Of a stretch of DNA of 64,000 bases, positions 26,590 to 36,152 are shown piece after piece. The notes under the pieces are model-generated. The model was given only the letters and a program-made list of their open reading frames with translations, was not told the DNA's origin and did not search any database. Numbering within the stretch: the first letter of the stretch is position 1; each line of letters begins with the position of its first letter. The position numbers and the translations under genes are program-made. The stretch is from Bacteroidia bacterium (GTDB taxonomy: Bacteria; Bacteroidota; Bacteroidia; B-17B0; Aurantibacillaceae): assembly GCA_021740825.1 (NCBI GenBank), contig JAIOZA010000005.1, forward strand, positions 1-64,000. Reading direction: 5' to 3'.

Positions 26590-28974
26590 CTAACGCTTAA
26601 AATCAATTTTCATTTCAACTCGTCTGTTTTTTTGACGGCCAATTTCTATTGTATTATCTGCAATGGGAACAGTTTGACCAAACCACTCTACAGTTATCAT
26701 ATCTTGCTTTACGCCTTTACTTATAAGATATTTTTTAATTGCTTTTGCTCGTTTTTCTGATAATAACAGGTTTTTCTCAGGATCCCCCTGGTTATCTGTA
26801 TGCCCTGACAATTTTAATATCCAATCAGATGCATGTTCTTGCATTAAAACTGCCAGTTCATTCAATGAAGGCAATGACGAGGCCTTAATAACTTCTTTAC
26901 CAGCGGCAAATTCCAAACTCGAAAAAGCAGTTTGTAAAATTTCAATTTCTTCAAGCTTCATTTCTGGAATAGGAGGACAACCCTGCAATTCCGCTAAACC
27001 TGAATTTGTTGGACACTTATCGTCTTTGTCTATAACTCCATCTTTATCTGTATCAGGCCAATTACAACCTTTTAATTCTTTTAGACCGGGAGTTGTAGGA
27101 CAATTGTCATCTTTATCTAGAACTCCATCTTTATCTGTATCAAGCCAAGTACAACCTTTCAACTCTTTTAAACCAGCAATTGTAGGGCAGTTATCGTCTT
27201 TATCAAGCACTCCGTCTTTATCCGTATCCAACCAAGGACAACCTTTATTTTCAACTATACCTGAAATGTCAGGACAAAGGTCATCTACATCTAAAACAGA
27301 ATCACCATCCTTATCCAGTGAACCTTTAATTTCAATTTTTCCAAATGTATTATTTTCAAGAGTAAGCATTTGCAATAAAAACTCTTTCTCAATTTCTTTA
27401 TACGAAGAGTTAGGTGGAATAACTAGCGAAATTTTAGAAGATTTAAACCCCTCTGCTTCGATGCTAATATTATAGGTTTTACCAGTACTTCCCGGATTCA
27501 AAATTATTGAATATTTACCAGTTAATTCATTGGGATTAATTACTTGAACCAATTCATTATTTGCAGAATCAATGACTGTTATTCGAGCATTTGAAGTTGT
27601 TTTATTAATACTATCAAATTTTAAAATCCCTTTTAATAAAACTAATGACTGAGTAATTGATTGCTCAAAATCAATTCTGTAAATATCTTTATCTTTTACA
27701 CTCCCAATTCTGCTTGATGATAGATACCCACGTTTGCCATCTACAGATTGAACATAAAATAAATCATCATCAGTAGTATTTATTGGTGCCCTTAAATTTT
27801 CGGGCTCGATCCACTTTCCATCACTAGTTTTGGTAGTTTTAAATACATCAAAGCTTCCCATACTTTTATGTCCATTTGAACTAAAAAATAACGTTACACC
27901 ATCCGCATGAATAAATGGCGCATCTTCATCAGCAGCTGTATTTATGTTAGGACCTAAATTTGTTGGCAAACTCCATTCACCAGTTGGCGATTTAACACTA
28001 CTCCATATATCACGACCTCCAAAACCACCAACCTTTCTATTGCTTACAAAATAAAGTGTATTACCATCTAAAGAAATACTAGCATGATTCTCAGTGGCTG
28101 GTGAGTTAATACTTGCGCCAAAAGGAGTTAAACTGCTCCAAGACTCTCCAATTAATTTACTGTAATAAATATCTCCACCATTAATGTCTTTATAAACAAA
28201 TAATTGTCTGCCATCTGGTGCCAATCCAACGCTAGCTTCGTTTAATATTGTATTTATATTTACTCCTATTGATTTTGCAGCAGTATACGAACCGTCATTT
28301 TTTTTATATGAAACGTAAATATCTTCTAAGAACTGATCGTCATCTGTTTTTTCTTCTCCCGTTCCTCCATTTCTTCTTGAAGTGAAAATTAATGTAGATT
28401 CATCTGCTGAAATAACTGGGTAATAATCGGGGAAGTGCGAATTAATAGTGTCGCTGAGGTTACTGATTTTTACATTAGCTGTATCTCTTGCATATACTTC
28501 AGCGTTTTTATTAATTATGAGTTGTTTGTCAATATCAGAGGCAAGTTCATTATTTCGTTTTCCTACTACTTCTTTAAATTTATTAAAATATAAATTAGAA
28601 GCTGTAAAATTATAGTTTAGCCTATATGCTAAGCCTAGTGAATAATAAGCAAAAATAGGAGCTTTTTTCTCAGTGACATCTTCGGGTGAATAATTGCGTA
28701 TTACATGTTTTACCGCTTTTTCCAAGTGATATACAGCTTTGTTTTTTTCTGTAGATGATTGTAAGTAACATAAACCTAATTTATAGTTTATATTAGCAGA
28801 TGTAGAATCAATTAAATATGCCTCTTTAAAAGATCTTAAAGCACGGACATAATTATTTTCTAACATGAGATAATTTCCTTGCGTAAATTTTTCTTTATAT
28901 GATAACTTTTTTGTTTGACAATAACTATGAGAGCGAAAACAAAACAAAATAAATAATAAATAAATTTGTTTCAT
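26590..28974 (-). CDS. PorE-like TPR-PD40-CRD protein with thrombospondin type 3 repeats and OmpA domain
   Basis: A 794-residue paralogue of the neighbour at 23825-26110; long stretches of the TPR and PD40 parts are nearly identical (for example TQGNYLMLENNYV, RNGGTGEEKTDDDQFLEDIY). The order is signal peptide, TPR (about 22-150), PD40 (about 180-415) and one CRD (about 440-545). Four thrombospondin type 3 calcium-binding units (about 551-666, repeating DTDKDGVLDKDDNCP) lead to the OmpA domain with SGHTDNQGD and KNRRVEMK. The second CRD of the neighbour is thus replaced by a calcium-stabilised stalk. It should be periplasmic and bound to peptidoglycan through OmpA. The gene is intact with its own upstream region. 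A T9SS-linked or general wall-anchoring role is inferred. Confidence 0.88.
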   Translation of the reverse strand: MKQIYLLFILFCFRSHSYCQTKKLSYKEKFTQGNYLMLENNYVRALRSFKEAYLIDSTSANINYKLGLCYLQSSTEKNKAVYHLEKAVKHVIRNYSPEDVTEKKAPIFAYYSLGLAYRLNYNFTASNLYFNKFKEVVGKRNNELASDIDKQLIINKNAEVYARDTANVKISNLSDTINSHFPDYYPVISADESTLIFTSRRNGGTGEEKTDDDQFLEDIYVSYKKNDGSYTAAKSIGVNINTILNEASVGLAPDGRQLFVYKDINGGDIYYSKLIGESWSSLTPFGASINSPATENHASISLDGNTLYFVSNRKVGGFGGRDIWSSVKSPTGEWSLPTNLGPNINTAADEDAPFIHADGVTLFFSSNGHKSMGSFDVFKTTKTSDGKWIEPENLRAPINTTDDDLFYVQSVDGKRGYLSSSRIGSVKDKDIYRIDFEQSITQSLVLLKGILKFDSINKTTSNARITVIDSANNELVQVINPNELTGKYSIILNPGSTGKTYNISIEAEGFKSSKISLVIPPNSSYKEIEKEFLLQMLTLENNTFGKIEIKGSLDKDGDSVLDVDDLCPDISGIVENKGCPWLDTDKDGVLDKDDNCPTIAGLKELKGCTWLDTDKDGVLDKDDNCPTTPGLKELKGCNWPDTDKDGVIDKDDKCPTNSGLAELQGCPPIPEMKLEEIEILQTAFSSLEFAAGKEVIKASSLPSLNELAVLMQEHASDWILKLSGHTDNQGDPEKNLLLSEKRAKAIKKYLISKGVKQDMITVEWFGQTVPIADNTIEIGRQKNRRVEMKIDFKR

Positions 28975-29224
28975 TATTAAGTTATAAAAAATAAATTTTT
29001 AAAAAGCAACTAACACATCCATTCAAAGCGATATGTTAAAATTATAATTATTCCTACAAAAATATACATTTTTTTTTAATCTAAAAAAGTGATTTAAAAT
29101 GTAAAGACATGAAGATGTAAAAATTAAATAATGTATTGCATTAGAATTTAGATTAGACTAAAATCAATTACGAATCTTGAAAAAGATTGTTTAATCAATA
29201 AATGTTTCAGAAGTAAAATAGAAA

Positions 29225-30568
29225 TTATGCATTATTATAATCCCAAGTTTCCATAAACTTGGTAGTATAATTGCCAGCTTTAAAATCTTCGTTTTGCATC
29301 AATTTAATGTGAAAAGGAATGGTTGTTTTCACACCTTCAATAACATATTCACTTAAGGCACGCAGCATTTTCGCGATAGCTTCTTCTCGTGTTTGCGCAA
29401 CTGTTATTAATTTACCAACCATACTATCGTAATTTGGAGGAATAGTGTAACCGCTATAAACATGAGAGTCTACGCGTATACCATGCCCACCGGGTGTATG
29501 TAAGGTTGTAATTTTACCTGGAGAAGGCGTAAAGTTTTTAAAAGGATCTTCAGCATTAATACGGCATTCGATAGCGTGTAATTGAGGATAATAGTTTTTA
29601 CCGGAAATAGGCACACCAGCTGCTACTAAAATTTGTTCACGTATTAAATCGTAATTAATGACTTCTTCTGTTATTGGGTGCTCTACCTGAATACGCGTAT
29701 TCATTTCCATAAAATAAAAATTACGGTGTTTGTCAACCAAAAACTCTACCGTACCAACGCCTTCGTACCCAATAGATAATGCTGCTTTTACCGCTGCATC
29801 ACCCATTAACTCACGTAACTCAGGAGTCATAAATGGAGAAGGCGTTTCTTCCACTAGTTTTTGGTGACGACGTTGCACTGAACAATCTCTTTCACTTAAA
29901 TGACAAGCTTTTCCGTGAGCGTCACCCACAATTTGAATTTCAATATGACGAGGTTCCTCGATATATTTTTCCATATACATGGCCCCATTTCCAAAAGCAG
30001 CTGTTGCTTCGTGAGTAGCACTATCCCATGCATTTTGAAAATCTTCTTCTTTCCAAATTATACGCATTCCTTTTCCACCACCACCAGCAGTAGCTTTAAT
30101 AATTACAGGATATACAATTGATTTGGCTAATTCAATGCCTTGTGCAACATTGTCAAGTAACCCAACAGAACCAGGAACACAGGGCACACCAGCAGCTATC
30201 ATTGTTGCTTTAGCATTACTTTTGTCTCCCATTTGATTAATCATTTCGGGAGAGGCGCCAATAAATTTAATTTTATTTTGGCGACAGATCTCTGAAAACT
30301 TTGCGTTCTCGCTCAAAAAACCATAACCTGGGTGTATAGCGTCTGCATTAGTAATTTCGGCAGCAGCTATAATGTTTGCCATGTTCAAGTAACTATCTTT
30401 ACTTGGCGGCGGACCAATACACACTGCCTCATCGGCAAATTTAACGTGTAATGATTCTTTATCAGCAGTTGAATAAACAGCTACAGTTTTTATTCCCATT
30501 TCTTTACAAGTTCTTATCACACGTAAAGCAATTTCGCCTCGATTGGCAATTAATATTTTTTTAAACAT
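29225..30568 (-). CDS. accC: Biotin carboxylase subunit of acetyl-CoA carboxylase (AccC)
   Basis: AccC carboxylates the biotin on AccB using ATP and bicarbonate, the first half-reaction of malonyl-CoA synthesis for fatty acids. The 447-residue protein begins with [19 protein letters not shown] and has the [13 protein letters not shown] motif, the ATP-grasp glycine loop [13 protein letters not shown] and the catalytic [15 protein letters not shown]. Length and order match stand-alone AccC, with no BCCP fusion. It lies 72 bases behind accB on the same strand, forming an accBC operon. Biotin carboxylases of propionyl-CoA or other acyl-CoA carboxylases are similar, but they usually sit next to a carboxyltransferase gene. 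Confidence 0.95.
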   Translation of the reverse strand: MFKKILIANRGEIALRVIRTCKEMGIKTVAVYSTADKESLHVKFADEAVCIGPPPSKDSYLNMANIIAAAEITNADAIHPGYGFLSENAKFSEICRQNKIKFIGASPEMINQMGDKSNAKATMIAAGVPCVPGSVGLLDNVAQGIELAKSIVYPVIIKATAGGGGKGMRIIWKEEDFQNAWDSATHEATAAFGNGAMYMEKYIEEPRHIEIQIVGDAHGKACHLSERDCSVQRRHQKLVEETPSPFMTPELRELMGDAAVKAALSIGYEGVGTVEFLVDKHRNFYFMEMNTRIQVEHPITEEVINYDLIREQILVAAGVPISGKNYYPQLHAIECRINAEDPFKNFTPSPGKITTLHTPGGHGIRVDSHVYSGYTIPPNYDSMVGKLITVAQTREEAIAKMLRALSEYVIEGVKTTIPFHIKLMQNEDFKAGNYTTKFMETWDYNNA

Positions 30569-30640
30569 CTGTTTTGATTTAAAGTTTAACGCTTAAAATT
30601 TCAGATAATTAATATCTTAGTAATTCTAAACTTGCAATAC

Positions 30641-31132
30641 TTATGAAGGATCAACTAGGAATAATGGTTGGTCATATTCAACAGGAGTAGCATCATCAAT
30701 TAATACTTTAACGATTTTCCCTTTTATTTCGCTTTCTATTTCGTTGAATAATTTCATTGCTTCAATAATGCAAACAGGTTTACCTACTGCAATTTCATCT
30801 CCTACATTAACAAATGGACCTTTATCTGGACCAGAAGATCGGTAGAAGGTACCTATCATTGGTGATTTTATGGTAATGTATTTTGAATCGATAGATGGCG
30901 TCGCAACCGGAGCTGCAGGCTCTTGGGCAGGAGCAGCAGCTGATATTTGCTGCGGTGCAAGAGTCTGCATTGGGGCTTGAGTAAACGGAGCTGGAGCATT
31001 TTGATAAACAACTGGTGCTGCTTGTTTACCTGTTTTTATAACAATTTTTATTTCTTTTGTTTCTAATTCAACTTCATTCACTCCGCTTTTTGAAACAAAT
31101 TTAATTAAATCTTGAATTTCAGATAATTTCAT
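30641..31132 (-). CDS. accB: Biotin carboxyl carrier protein of acetyl-CoA carboxylase (AccB)
   Basis: A 163-residue carrier of the biotin arm in acetyl-CoA carboxylase. The N-terminal dimerisation region starts MKLSEIQDLIKFVSKSGVNE. An Ala/Pro/Gln-rich flexible linker (about 40-80) leads to the biotinyl domain, whose target lysine sits in CIIEAMKLFNEIES. The thumb-like insert (GTFYRSSGPDKGPFV) seen in acetyl-CoA carboxylase BCCPs is present. It is first in the accBC operon. A CAAAAATA at 31158-31165 (TATTTTTG on the coding strand) could be the -7 box of its promoter. Confidence 0.95.
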   Translation of the reverse strand: MKLSEIQDLIKFVSKSGVNEVELETKEIKIVIKTGKQAAPVVYQNAPAPFTQAPMQTLAPQQISAAAPAQEPAAPVATPSIDSKYITIKSPMIGTFYRSSGPDKGPFVNVGDEIAVGKPVCIIEAMKLFNEIESEIKGKIVKVLIDDATPVEYDQPLFLVDPS

Positions 31133-31351
31133 TTTTTAATGTTTTAGTTAGTGAGTGCAAAAATACCATTTTTTCGCAAAAAGAACAGAAAATCAACTTT
31201 TTTTGGTCGAAATAAGGCTAAATGTTCAAAAAAGACCTGTTTGTCAACAAAATAGAATTAAAAAACGAGAGTATTTTTTTAATTAATATTGAAAATTATC
31301 AAAGATTAAAATTTTAATCAAACAGTCTTTATAAAAATATTACAAAAGATT

Positions 31352-31798
31352 TTATCTGATTCTATCAGCGCTTCTTACCAATAGTTCATCTTTTTTAATA
31401 AAATGAGCCGCAAAAAATGCAAAAATAGCGCTAAAGGTTGGTAAAAATGCACCAAATTGATAATTTACAGAACCCACAAAACCATCATTAGCAAATGATA
31501 AAAGGAAAAAGAAACCAATCATAAAAAGATTAAATAAAACACTGAGATTTGCTAATTTATATTGAAATACGCGATTTTTGTATAAAAAAATGGTTACAAC
31601 CGTTAAAATGACAATTAATAAATTAAAAATCATCGGTATATATATAGTTGTTCCAATAACATCTGAACTGCAACCTGGCAGTAAACATACAAACCAAGTT
31701 TTTTCGGCTGAGATAAATGTTTGAAACGGTAAAAAAAACTGTATAATGGCTAATATAAAAACCATCAATAAAAAGATAGATTGTTTACGCTGAATCAT
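31352..31798 (-). CDS. DUF4293-family membrane protein
   Basis: A 148-residue integral membrane protein that starts with MIQRKQSIFLLMVFILAIIQF, the typical beginning of the Bacteroidota DUF4293 family. Four membrane helices can be drawn (about 6-25, 48-70, 77-97, 103-128), with a Cys-containing loop (CLLPGCSS) after the first. The function is not known. Its nearest same-strand neighbour is the beta-helix lipoprotein gene 41 bases upstream; accB lies downstream after more than 200 bases. Confidence 0.75.
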   Translation of the reverse strand: MIQRKQSIFLLMVFILAIIQFFLPFQTFISAEKTWFVCLLPGCSSDVIGTTIYIPMIFNLLIVILTVVTIFLYKNRVFQYKLANLSVLFNLFMIGFFFLLSFANDGFVGSVNYQFGAFLPTFSAIFAFFAAHFIKKDELLVRSADRIR

Positions 31799-31839
31799 GG
31801 TGTAAAATTAAGATTTTGTTTTAATTAATACTGCAATAA

Positions 31840-33330
31840 TTACTGATTATTATAGGCTCCGGCATCTATTGGTCCAATTGGAAAACTTCTTGGATTTCCC
31901 TTAATATCTGAAAGTATAATTGAATTTGCGGGAATTAAAGCATCTCCTATACCTTTTGCAGACGAACTAGTTTTGATACCAAAATTGTACGCTGCGGGAT
32001 CATTAAAAGCAGGATTTCCATTATAAACAATTGATGAGGTTGTAATTAACGTGTTAGTTATGGTAGAAGTTCGTAATAAAGAATTACTTATTTTACACAA
32101 TTGTCCTGAATTTGCTTTTATTTCTTGCTCAAATTCATTTCCCTGACTTCCTTCAATAATGCAGTTCGCAAAATAAAGGCTATCCATTGGGAATGTTTGA
32201 GAACCATCAAAATTATCAATATGCACGCAAGGTTGTCCGCCTCTGCCGCCATCTTGTGAAAAATAATTAGCGAAGGTAGTGTGCAAAAATGTATAATTTC
32301 CGCCCCAAGTTAAAGCAGCACAATACTCTTTACAATTTGTAATCACATTATTTGCTCCCCAAATGTCAAAATACTGCGAGTATAAACCCCATTTAGAGCA
32401 GTTTTTAATAATAGTATTCGTTAGTTTTAATTTTCGAGGTTGATTGAAACTTGATAAGATACTTGCTTGAATTCCAATAAAACTATTTTTTATAATGGCA
32501 TAATTAATATAATTGTCAGTATTTCCTTCATTTATCCAAATGCGATCCCATTGCCCTGGTAAATCTGCATAATCAGCTTCGCGCCTGTCTCCCTGAAAAA
32601 CCACTTCATTATTAAGTGAACCATTTACTTGGATAGTACCATATCTATAAACCCATAAGCCCGCATTTTGATGAAAGTAAACTTGAACACCAGGATTTAT
32701 AATCAATTTTTGTAATGAATCTACAACCAACCAACCATATATAACATGCGGTCGGTTATCGTCTTGTTGACCTAAAGCGCCTCCCCCCCAATTAACAGTT
32801 ATGCCAGTTGTGACGCTTGAAACAGTGGAATAAGGTAAAAATCCGTTTTTATATTGAATGGCTTTATTTGGCAAATGATAATGTGCATTTTGCCCCCAAG
32901 CCTCAAGTGTAACGCTGAGTTGGTTGCCATTAACATCAAATAAAATTTTATCTTGAATAATTAACGGACTTAGTGCAATATTTGTTGGATTGACATTAAC
33001 CTGAACAAAAATGTAAATACTGTCATTAGCTAAAATTTCAATATCTGTTACTTCTTTACCAGGAACTCCATCCACATTTAAAAAAAAACTAGATGATGCG
33101 CCTTTCTCCAAACGAATTGATGAAATATTAATTTTTTGATTATTATTATTTATAACTCTAATATTTCTGGTAGTTGAGCCAATAGTTGTAAAAACAGTGT
33201 CAAATAAAATAGAATCTTGAGAGAATGCGATGGTTGCAGAAGAGTCTGTGAGTAATTTATCTTTTTTACAAGAGATAAAACTAATTGATAAACAAATAGT
33301 TATAATTAAAAAAGTACTAAAACGATTCAT
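31840..33330 (-). CDS. Lipoprotein with right-handed beta-helix region
   Basis: A 496-residue surface or periplasmic lipoprotein with signal MNRFSTFLIITICLSISFISC. An N-terminal Ig-like domain (about 35-150; DSILFDTVFTTIGSTTRNI) resembles the choice-of-anchor type found in Bacteroidota. From about 190 onward a beta-helix-like pattern appears, with repeated short strands ending in Asn (NYAIIKNSFIGI, LTNTIIKNC, NNVITNCKEY). No active-site set of a known polysaccharide lyase is visible. Similar genes are widespread in the phylum but unassigned. A TAAATTTG box ends four bases before the ATG (33335-33342), hinting at a leaderless transcript; its -33 box is not clear. Confidence 0.75.
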   Translation of the reverse strand: MNRFSTFLIITICLSISFISCKKDKLLTDSSATIAFSQDSILFDTVFTTIGSTTRNIRVINNNNQKINISSIRLEKGASSSFFLNVDGVPGKEVTDIEILANDSIYIFVQVNVNPTNIALSPLIIQDKILFDVNGNQLSVTLEAWGQNAHYHLPNKAIQYKNGFLPYSTVSSVTTGITVNWGGGALGQQDDNRPHVIYGWLVVDSLQKLIINPGVQVYFHQNAGLWVYRYGTIQVNGSLNNEVVFQGDRREADYADLPGQWDRIWINEGNTDNYINYAIIKNSFIGIQASILSSFNQPRKLKLTNTIIKNCSKWGLYSQYFDIWGANNVITNCKEYCAALTWGGNYTFLHTTFANYFSQDGGRGGQPCVHIDNFDGSQTFPMDSLYFANCIIEGSQGNEFEQEIKANSGQLCKISNSLLRTSTITNTLITTSSIVYNGNPAFNDPAAYNFGIKTSSSAKGIGDALIPANSIILSDIKGNPRSFPIGPIDAGAYNNQ

Positions 33331-33394
33331 ACTGCAAATTTATACTTTTAATAACGATAAAGCATGAAATATATTTTATTTTGTAAAAAAAAAC

Positions 33395-33424
33395 CTTGCA
33401 GATTGAAGATTATTAGTATATTTG
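33395..33424 (+). promoter_or_regulatory. Predicted promoter of rpmE2
   Basis: CTTG at 33395-33398, an 18-bp spacer and a perfect TATATTTG at 33417-33424 fit the Bacteroidota promoter consensus. The start codon is 38 bases downstream, as expected for a ribosomal protein gene. Confidence 0.62.
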
Positions 33425-33462
33425 CACTCCAAATTTTTTTGAAATAAATAATTGACCATACT

Positions 33463-33714
33463 ATGAAAGCAGAAATTCACCCAGAAAATTACAGATTAGT
33501 TGTATTTAAAGATATGTCTAATGGCTATACTTTTTTAACTAAATCTTGTGCAGATACTAAAGATACAATTACTCACGAAGACGGAAATGAATATCCATTA
33601 ATTAAATTAGATATTTCTATGACTTCTCATCCTTTCTATACAGGAAAACAAATGTTAGTAGATACAGCTGGTCGTATTGATAAATTTAAAACTCGTTACG
33701 CTAAAAAAGCATAA
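33463..33714 (+). CDS. rpmE2: 50S ribosomal protein L31 type B
   Basis: An 83-residue ribosomal protein that bridges the two subunits. It starts [20 protein letters not shown] and contains [19 protein letters not shown] and [14 protein letters not shown]. The zinc-binding CxxC pairs of the type A form are absent, which defines the type B (zinc-independent) form. Being the form without zinc, it often serves under zinc shortage in other bacteria, but in Bacteroidota it is commonly the main L31. It has its own promoter and terminator. Confidence 0.96.
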   Translation: MKAEIHPENYRLVVFKDMSNGYTFLTKSCADTKDTITHEDGNEYPLIKLDISMTSHPFYTGKQMLVDTAGRIDKFKTRYAKKA

Positions 33715-33733
33715 GATAGTAAACTATTTTTTT

Positions 33734-33768
33734 AAAATCCATCTTCCAGCAGGTTGATGGATTTTTTT
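33734..33768 (+). terminator. Intrinsic terminator after rpmE2
   Basis: AAAATCCATC (33734-33743) pairs with GATGGATTTT (33756-33765), and the 12-base loop holds a further small hairpin. A T-rich tract follows. It separates rpmE2 from the glycosyltransferase gene. Confidence 0.88.
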
Positions 33769-33789
33769 ATTTAGTACTTTAGTGCACCA

Positions 33790-34833
33790 ATGACTTTTCT
33801 TTTTTTATATACCGAAATAGCAGACTATTTTTTAGCTTGCTGCAATCAATTATCAGTAAACGGAGAAGTTCATATTGTACGCTGGCCAGTTAATAAAGAA
33901 GCGCCATTTCAATTTCAAGAAAATAAAACACTAAAAATATATTCTAAAGCAGATTATAGTTACACTCAGTTGCATGAATTAGTAACTTCTATAAATCCGG
34001 ATGTGATCATTTGTAGCGGCTGGATTGATAAAGATTATTTAAAAATCACAAAAACTTATTTCAGAAAAATTCCAACGATTATGTCCTGCGATACTCATTG
34101 GCGAGGTGACTTAAAACAGCGTCTTGCAATGATTATTAGTAGGTTTACATTACTAAAAACATTTTCGCATGCGTGGGTACCTGGAAAAGTTCAAAAACAA
34201 TATGTTTTAAATTTAGGTTTTAAAGAAAAGAATATTGAAACTGGTTTTTACAGTTGCGATTTAATGCGCTTTGAAGAAATTTATCAAAATCAGAAAATTC
34301 AAAAGCAAACTCATTTTCCGAAGCGTTTTTTATATGTTGGTAGGTATTATGATTTTAAAGGAATAAAAGAGCTATGGCAAGCATTTATAGAATTACAAAG
34401 CGAAGAACCAAATGAATGGGAATTATGGTGTTTAGGAATTGGCGATATAGAAGCTGTTGAACATCCAAAAATTAAACATTTTGGTTTTGTGCAGCCTAAA
34501 GATTTATCTGCTGTCACATTGCAGTGCGGAGTTTTTGTATTGCCTAGTCGTTTTGAACCATGGGGAGTTGTGGTGCATGAGTTTGCAGCATCAGGTTTTC
34601 CATTATTATTAAGTAGTGAAGTAGGAGCAAAGGAGCAATTTTTGCAGCTAGGAAAAAATGGATTTGAATTTGAAGCTCAGAGTGTTTCAGGAATTAAACT
34701 CGCATTAAAAAAAATAATTAATACTTCTGACAGTAATTTAGTTGAGATGAGTATGCAATCAAATAGTATTGCAAAATCTATAACTCCACAAATTTGGGTT
34801 ATTAGTTTAATGAAAATGGCAAAGGCATTTTAA
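33790..34833 (+). CDS. Family 4 (GT-B) glycosyltransferase
   Basis: A 347-residue retaining glycosyltransferase of the GT1/GT4 type. The N-terminal Rossmann half is short and ends in NPDVIICSGWIDKDYL. The C-terminal donor-binding half has FLYVGRYYDFKGIKEL, the EWELWCLGIG strand, HFGFVQPKDL and the nucleotide-sugar motif LPSRFEPWGVVVHEFAASG (E-x7-E type). It probably adds a sugar in cell-surface polysaccharide or glycoprotein synthesis. No other genes of a polysaccharide cluster are adjacent, so the acceptor is unknown. The start codon lies 22 bases behind the rpmE2 terminator. Confidence 0.88.
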   Translation: MTFLFLYTEIADYFLACCNQLSVNGEVHIVRWPVNKEAPFQFQENKTLKIYSKADYSYTQLHELVTSINPDVIICSGWIDKDYLKITKTYFRKIPTIMSCDTHWRGDLKQRLAMIISRFTLLKTFSHAWVPGKVQKQYVLNLGFKEKNIETGFYSCDLMRFEEIYQNQKIQKQTHFPKRFLYVGRYYDFKGIKELWQAFIELQSEEPNEWELWCLGIGDIEAVEHPKIKHFGFVQPKDLSAVTLQCGVFVLPSRFEPWGVVVHEFAASGFPLLLSSEVGAKEQFLQLGKNGFEFEAQSVSGIKLALKKIINTSDSNLVEMSMQSNSIAKSITPQIWVISLMKMAKAF

Positions 34834-34893
34834 TTATCTAAGAATTATTTAGTGTTGTGTTTTTAACAATATAAACATCGTTTAAAACAAAAT

Positions 34894-36078
34894 TTACATA
34901 TTCATTAACTTTTCTAAATAATGAAATTCAATTCCAAAATACAATTTTGTGTCTTCAATTTTTTTCAATATTTCTTGTTTTTGAAAATCTGCTTTACTTT
35001 TTTTTTCGGCAACTATCATCACATTTTTTGGCGTGTGCGCCTCCGAAATAAATTCGAATACCTTTGTTGAATAACCAAAATACTCAAGAATCAATGACCT
35101 AATGCCATCAGTAAGCATTTCGGATTGACGTTCTAAAAAGATGCCATGTTTTAATAAAAAATCTAAATCATTTTTTGTTTTATGTTTCTCTAATTCACGT
35201 CTTATTTGTTTATGGCAACAGGGTGCAACTACAATTAAATTTGCGTTAGCAGTAATACCTTTATATATAGCATCATCTGTGGCGGTATCGCAGGCATGCA
35301 AAGCAATTAGCACATTGATAGTGTTAATTTCATAATCTTTTATGGTGCCTTGTGCAAATGCTAACCCACTAAAATTTGATTTTTTTGAAATACTATTACA
35401 TAATTCAACTAAATCTTTTCTGTATTCAACACCTGTAACTTGCGATTTTAAATTCAAGACATTAGTTAGATAATCATACAAGGCAAAAGTCAAATATCCT
35501 TTACCAGCACCCATATCAGCTACTTTAAGCAACTCATGATTCGGCAAATTTTTAATTAACGGACTTAATAATTCCACGTAATGATTGATTTGCTTATACT
35601 TATCTTGCGAACTACTTATTACTTTTCCTTTATCATCTGTTATTTTGAGTTGATGTAAATAAGATTTTCCTTCTGCATGTATCAATCTTTTTTTTTGAAC
35701 ATTATGCTCCAAGGTTGGCAATTGCATTTGTGTTGCTTTATTTTTTTTAAACGTTGTTTTATCTTTATTTACATATTCAAACAAAGCATCAAAATCAATG
35801 GTAAAAAGGGTTGCGTGTCTAAACGCTCCTTCCTGAATAAAATTAGTAATAATCCCTATTCCTTCTTCAATACTATAATTTTTAAAGATGTCTTTAGTTT
35901 GATATCTGTATGTAATACTTAATTTATCTTCTTGCTTTATTTGAATTTTCTTTACATAACAGTTTTTTAAACCTTCAATTGTTCCTTTATAATTGCCGAG
36001 AGCTACTTTTACAAAAGTATGATCTGACAAGGATTGATTTAATAAAGCGATATATTGTTGTTGATTAGTCATGGTCAT
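34894..36078 (-). CDS. SAM-dependent methyltransferase (PF13679/Trm13-like)
   Basis: A 394-residue class I methyltransferase. The first 150 residues form an N-terminal domain without a clear family. The SAM-binding motif VADMGAGKGYLTFALYD starts near residue 188. The later motifs LIALHACDTATDDAI and VVAPCCHKQIRRELEK are shared with the PF13679 group, which includes relatives of eukaryotic tRNA methyltransferase Trm13. Substrate binding by the Cys-Cys-His stretch is plausible, so RNA or a small molecule could be the target; I cannot decide. It is a lone gene, convergent with the glycosyltransferase and divergent from the LRR protein. Confidence 0.8.
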   Translation of the reverse strand: MTMTNQQQYIALLNQSLSDHTFVKVALGNYKGTIEGLKNCYVKKIQIKQEDKLSITYRYQTKDIFKNYSIEEGIGIITNFIQEGAFRHATLFTIDFDALFEYVNKDKTTFKKNKATQMQLPTLEHNVQKKRLIHAEGKSYLHQLKITDDKGKVISSSQDKYKQINHYVELLSPLIKNLPNHELLKVADMGAGKGYLTFALYDYLTNVLNLKSQVTGVEYRKDLVELCNSISKKSNFSGLAFAQGTIKDYEINTINVLIALHACDTATDDAIYKGITANANLIVVAPCCHKQIRRELEKHKTKNDLDFLLKHGIFLERQSEMLTDGIRSLILEYFGYSTKVFEFISEAHTPKNVMIVAEKKSKADFQKQEILKKIEDTKLYFGIEFHYLEKLMNM

Positions 36079-36152
36079 GAAAATGAATTATTTATTTTGT
36101 AAAGATACATTAATCGCTAATTAAAAAAGTTTGTATATTCGTTTATAACCAA

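Noticed and set aside
27000-27320. Regularly spaced DNA direct repeats suggesting a CRISPR array
   Set aside because: They are coding repeats (DTDKDGVLDKDDNCP units) in frame within an intact gene, and the units differ by silent changes.
27026-27475. A plus-strand frame of 149 codons with a repeating pattern, looking like a repeat protein
   Set aside because: It is the antisense shadow of the thrombospondin type 3 repeats in the minus-strand PorE-like gene; the repeats come from that gene.
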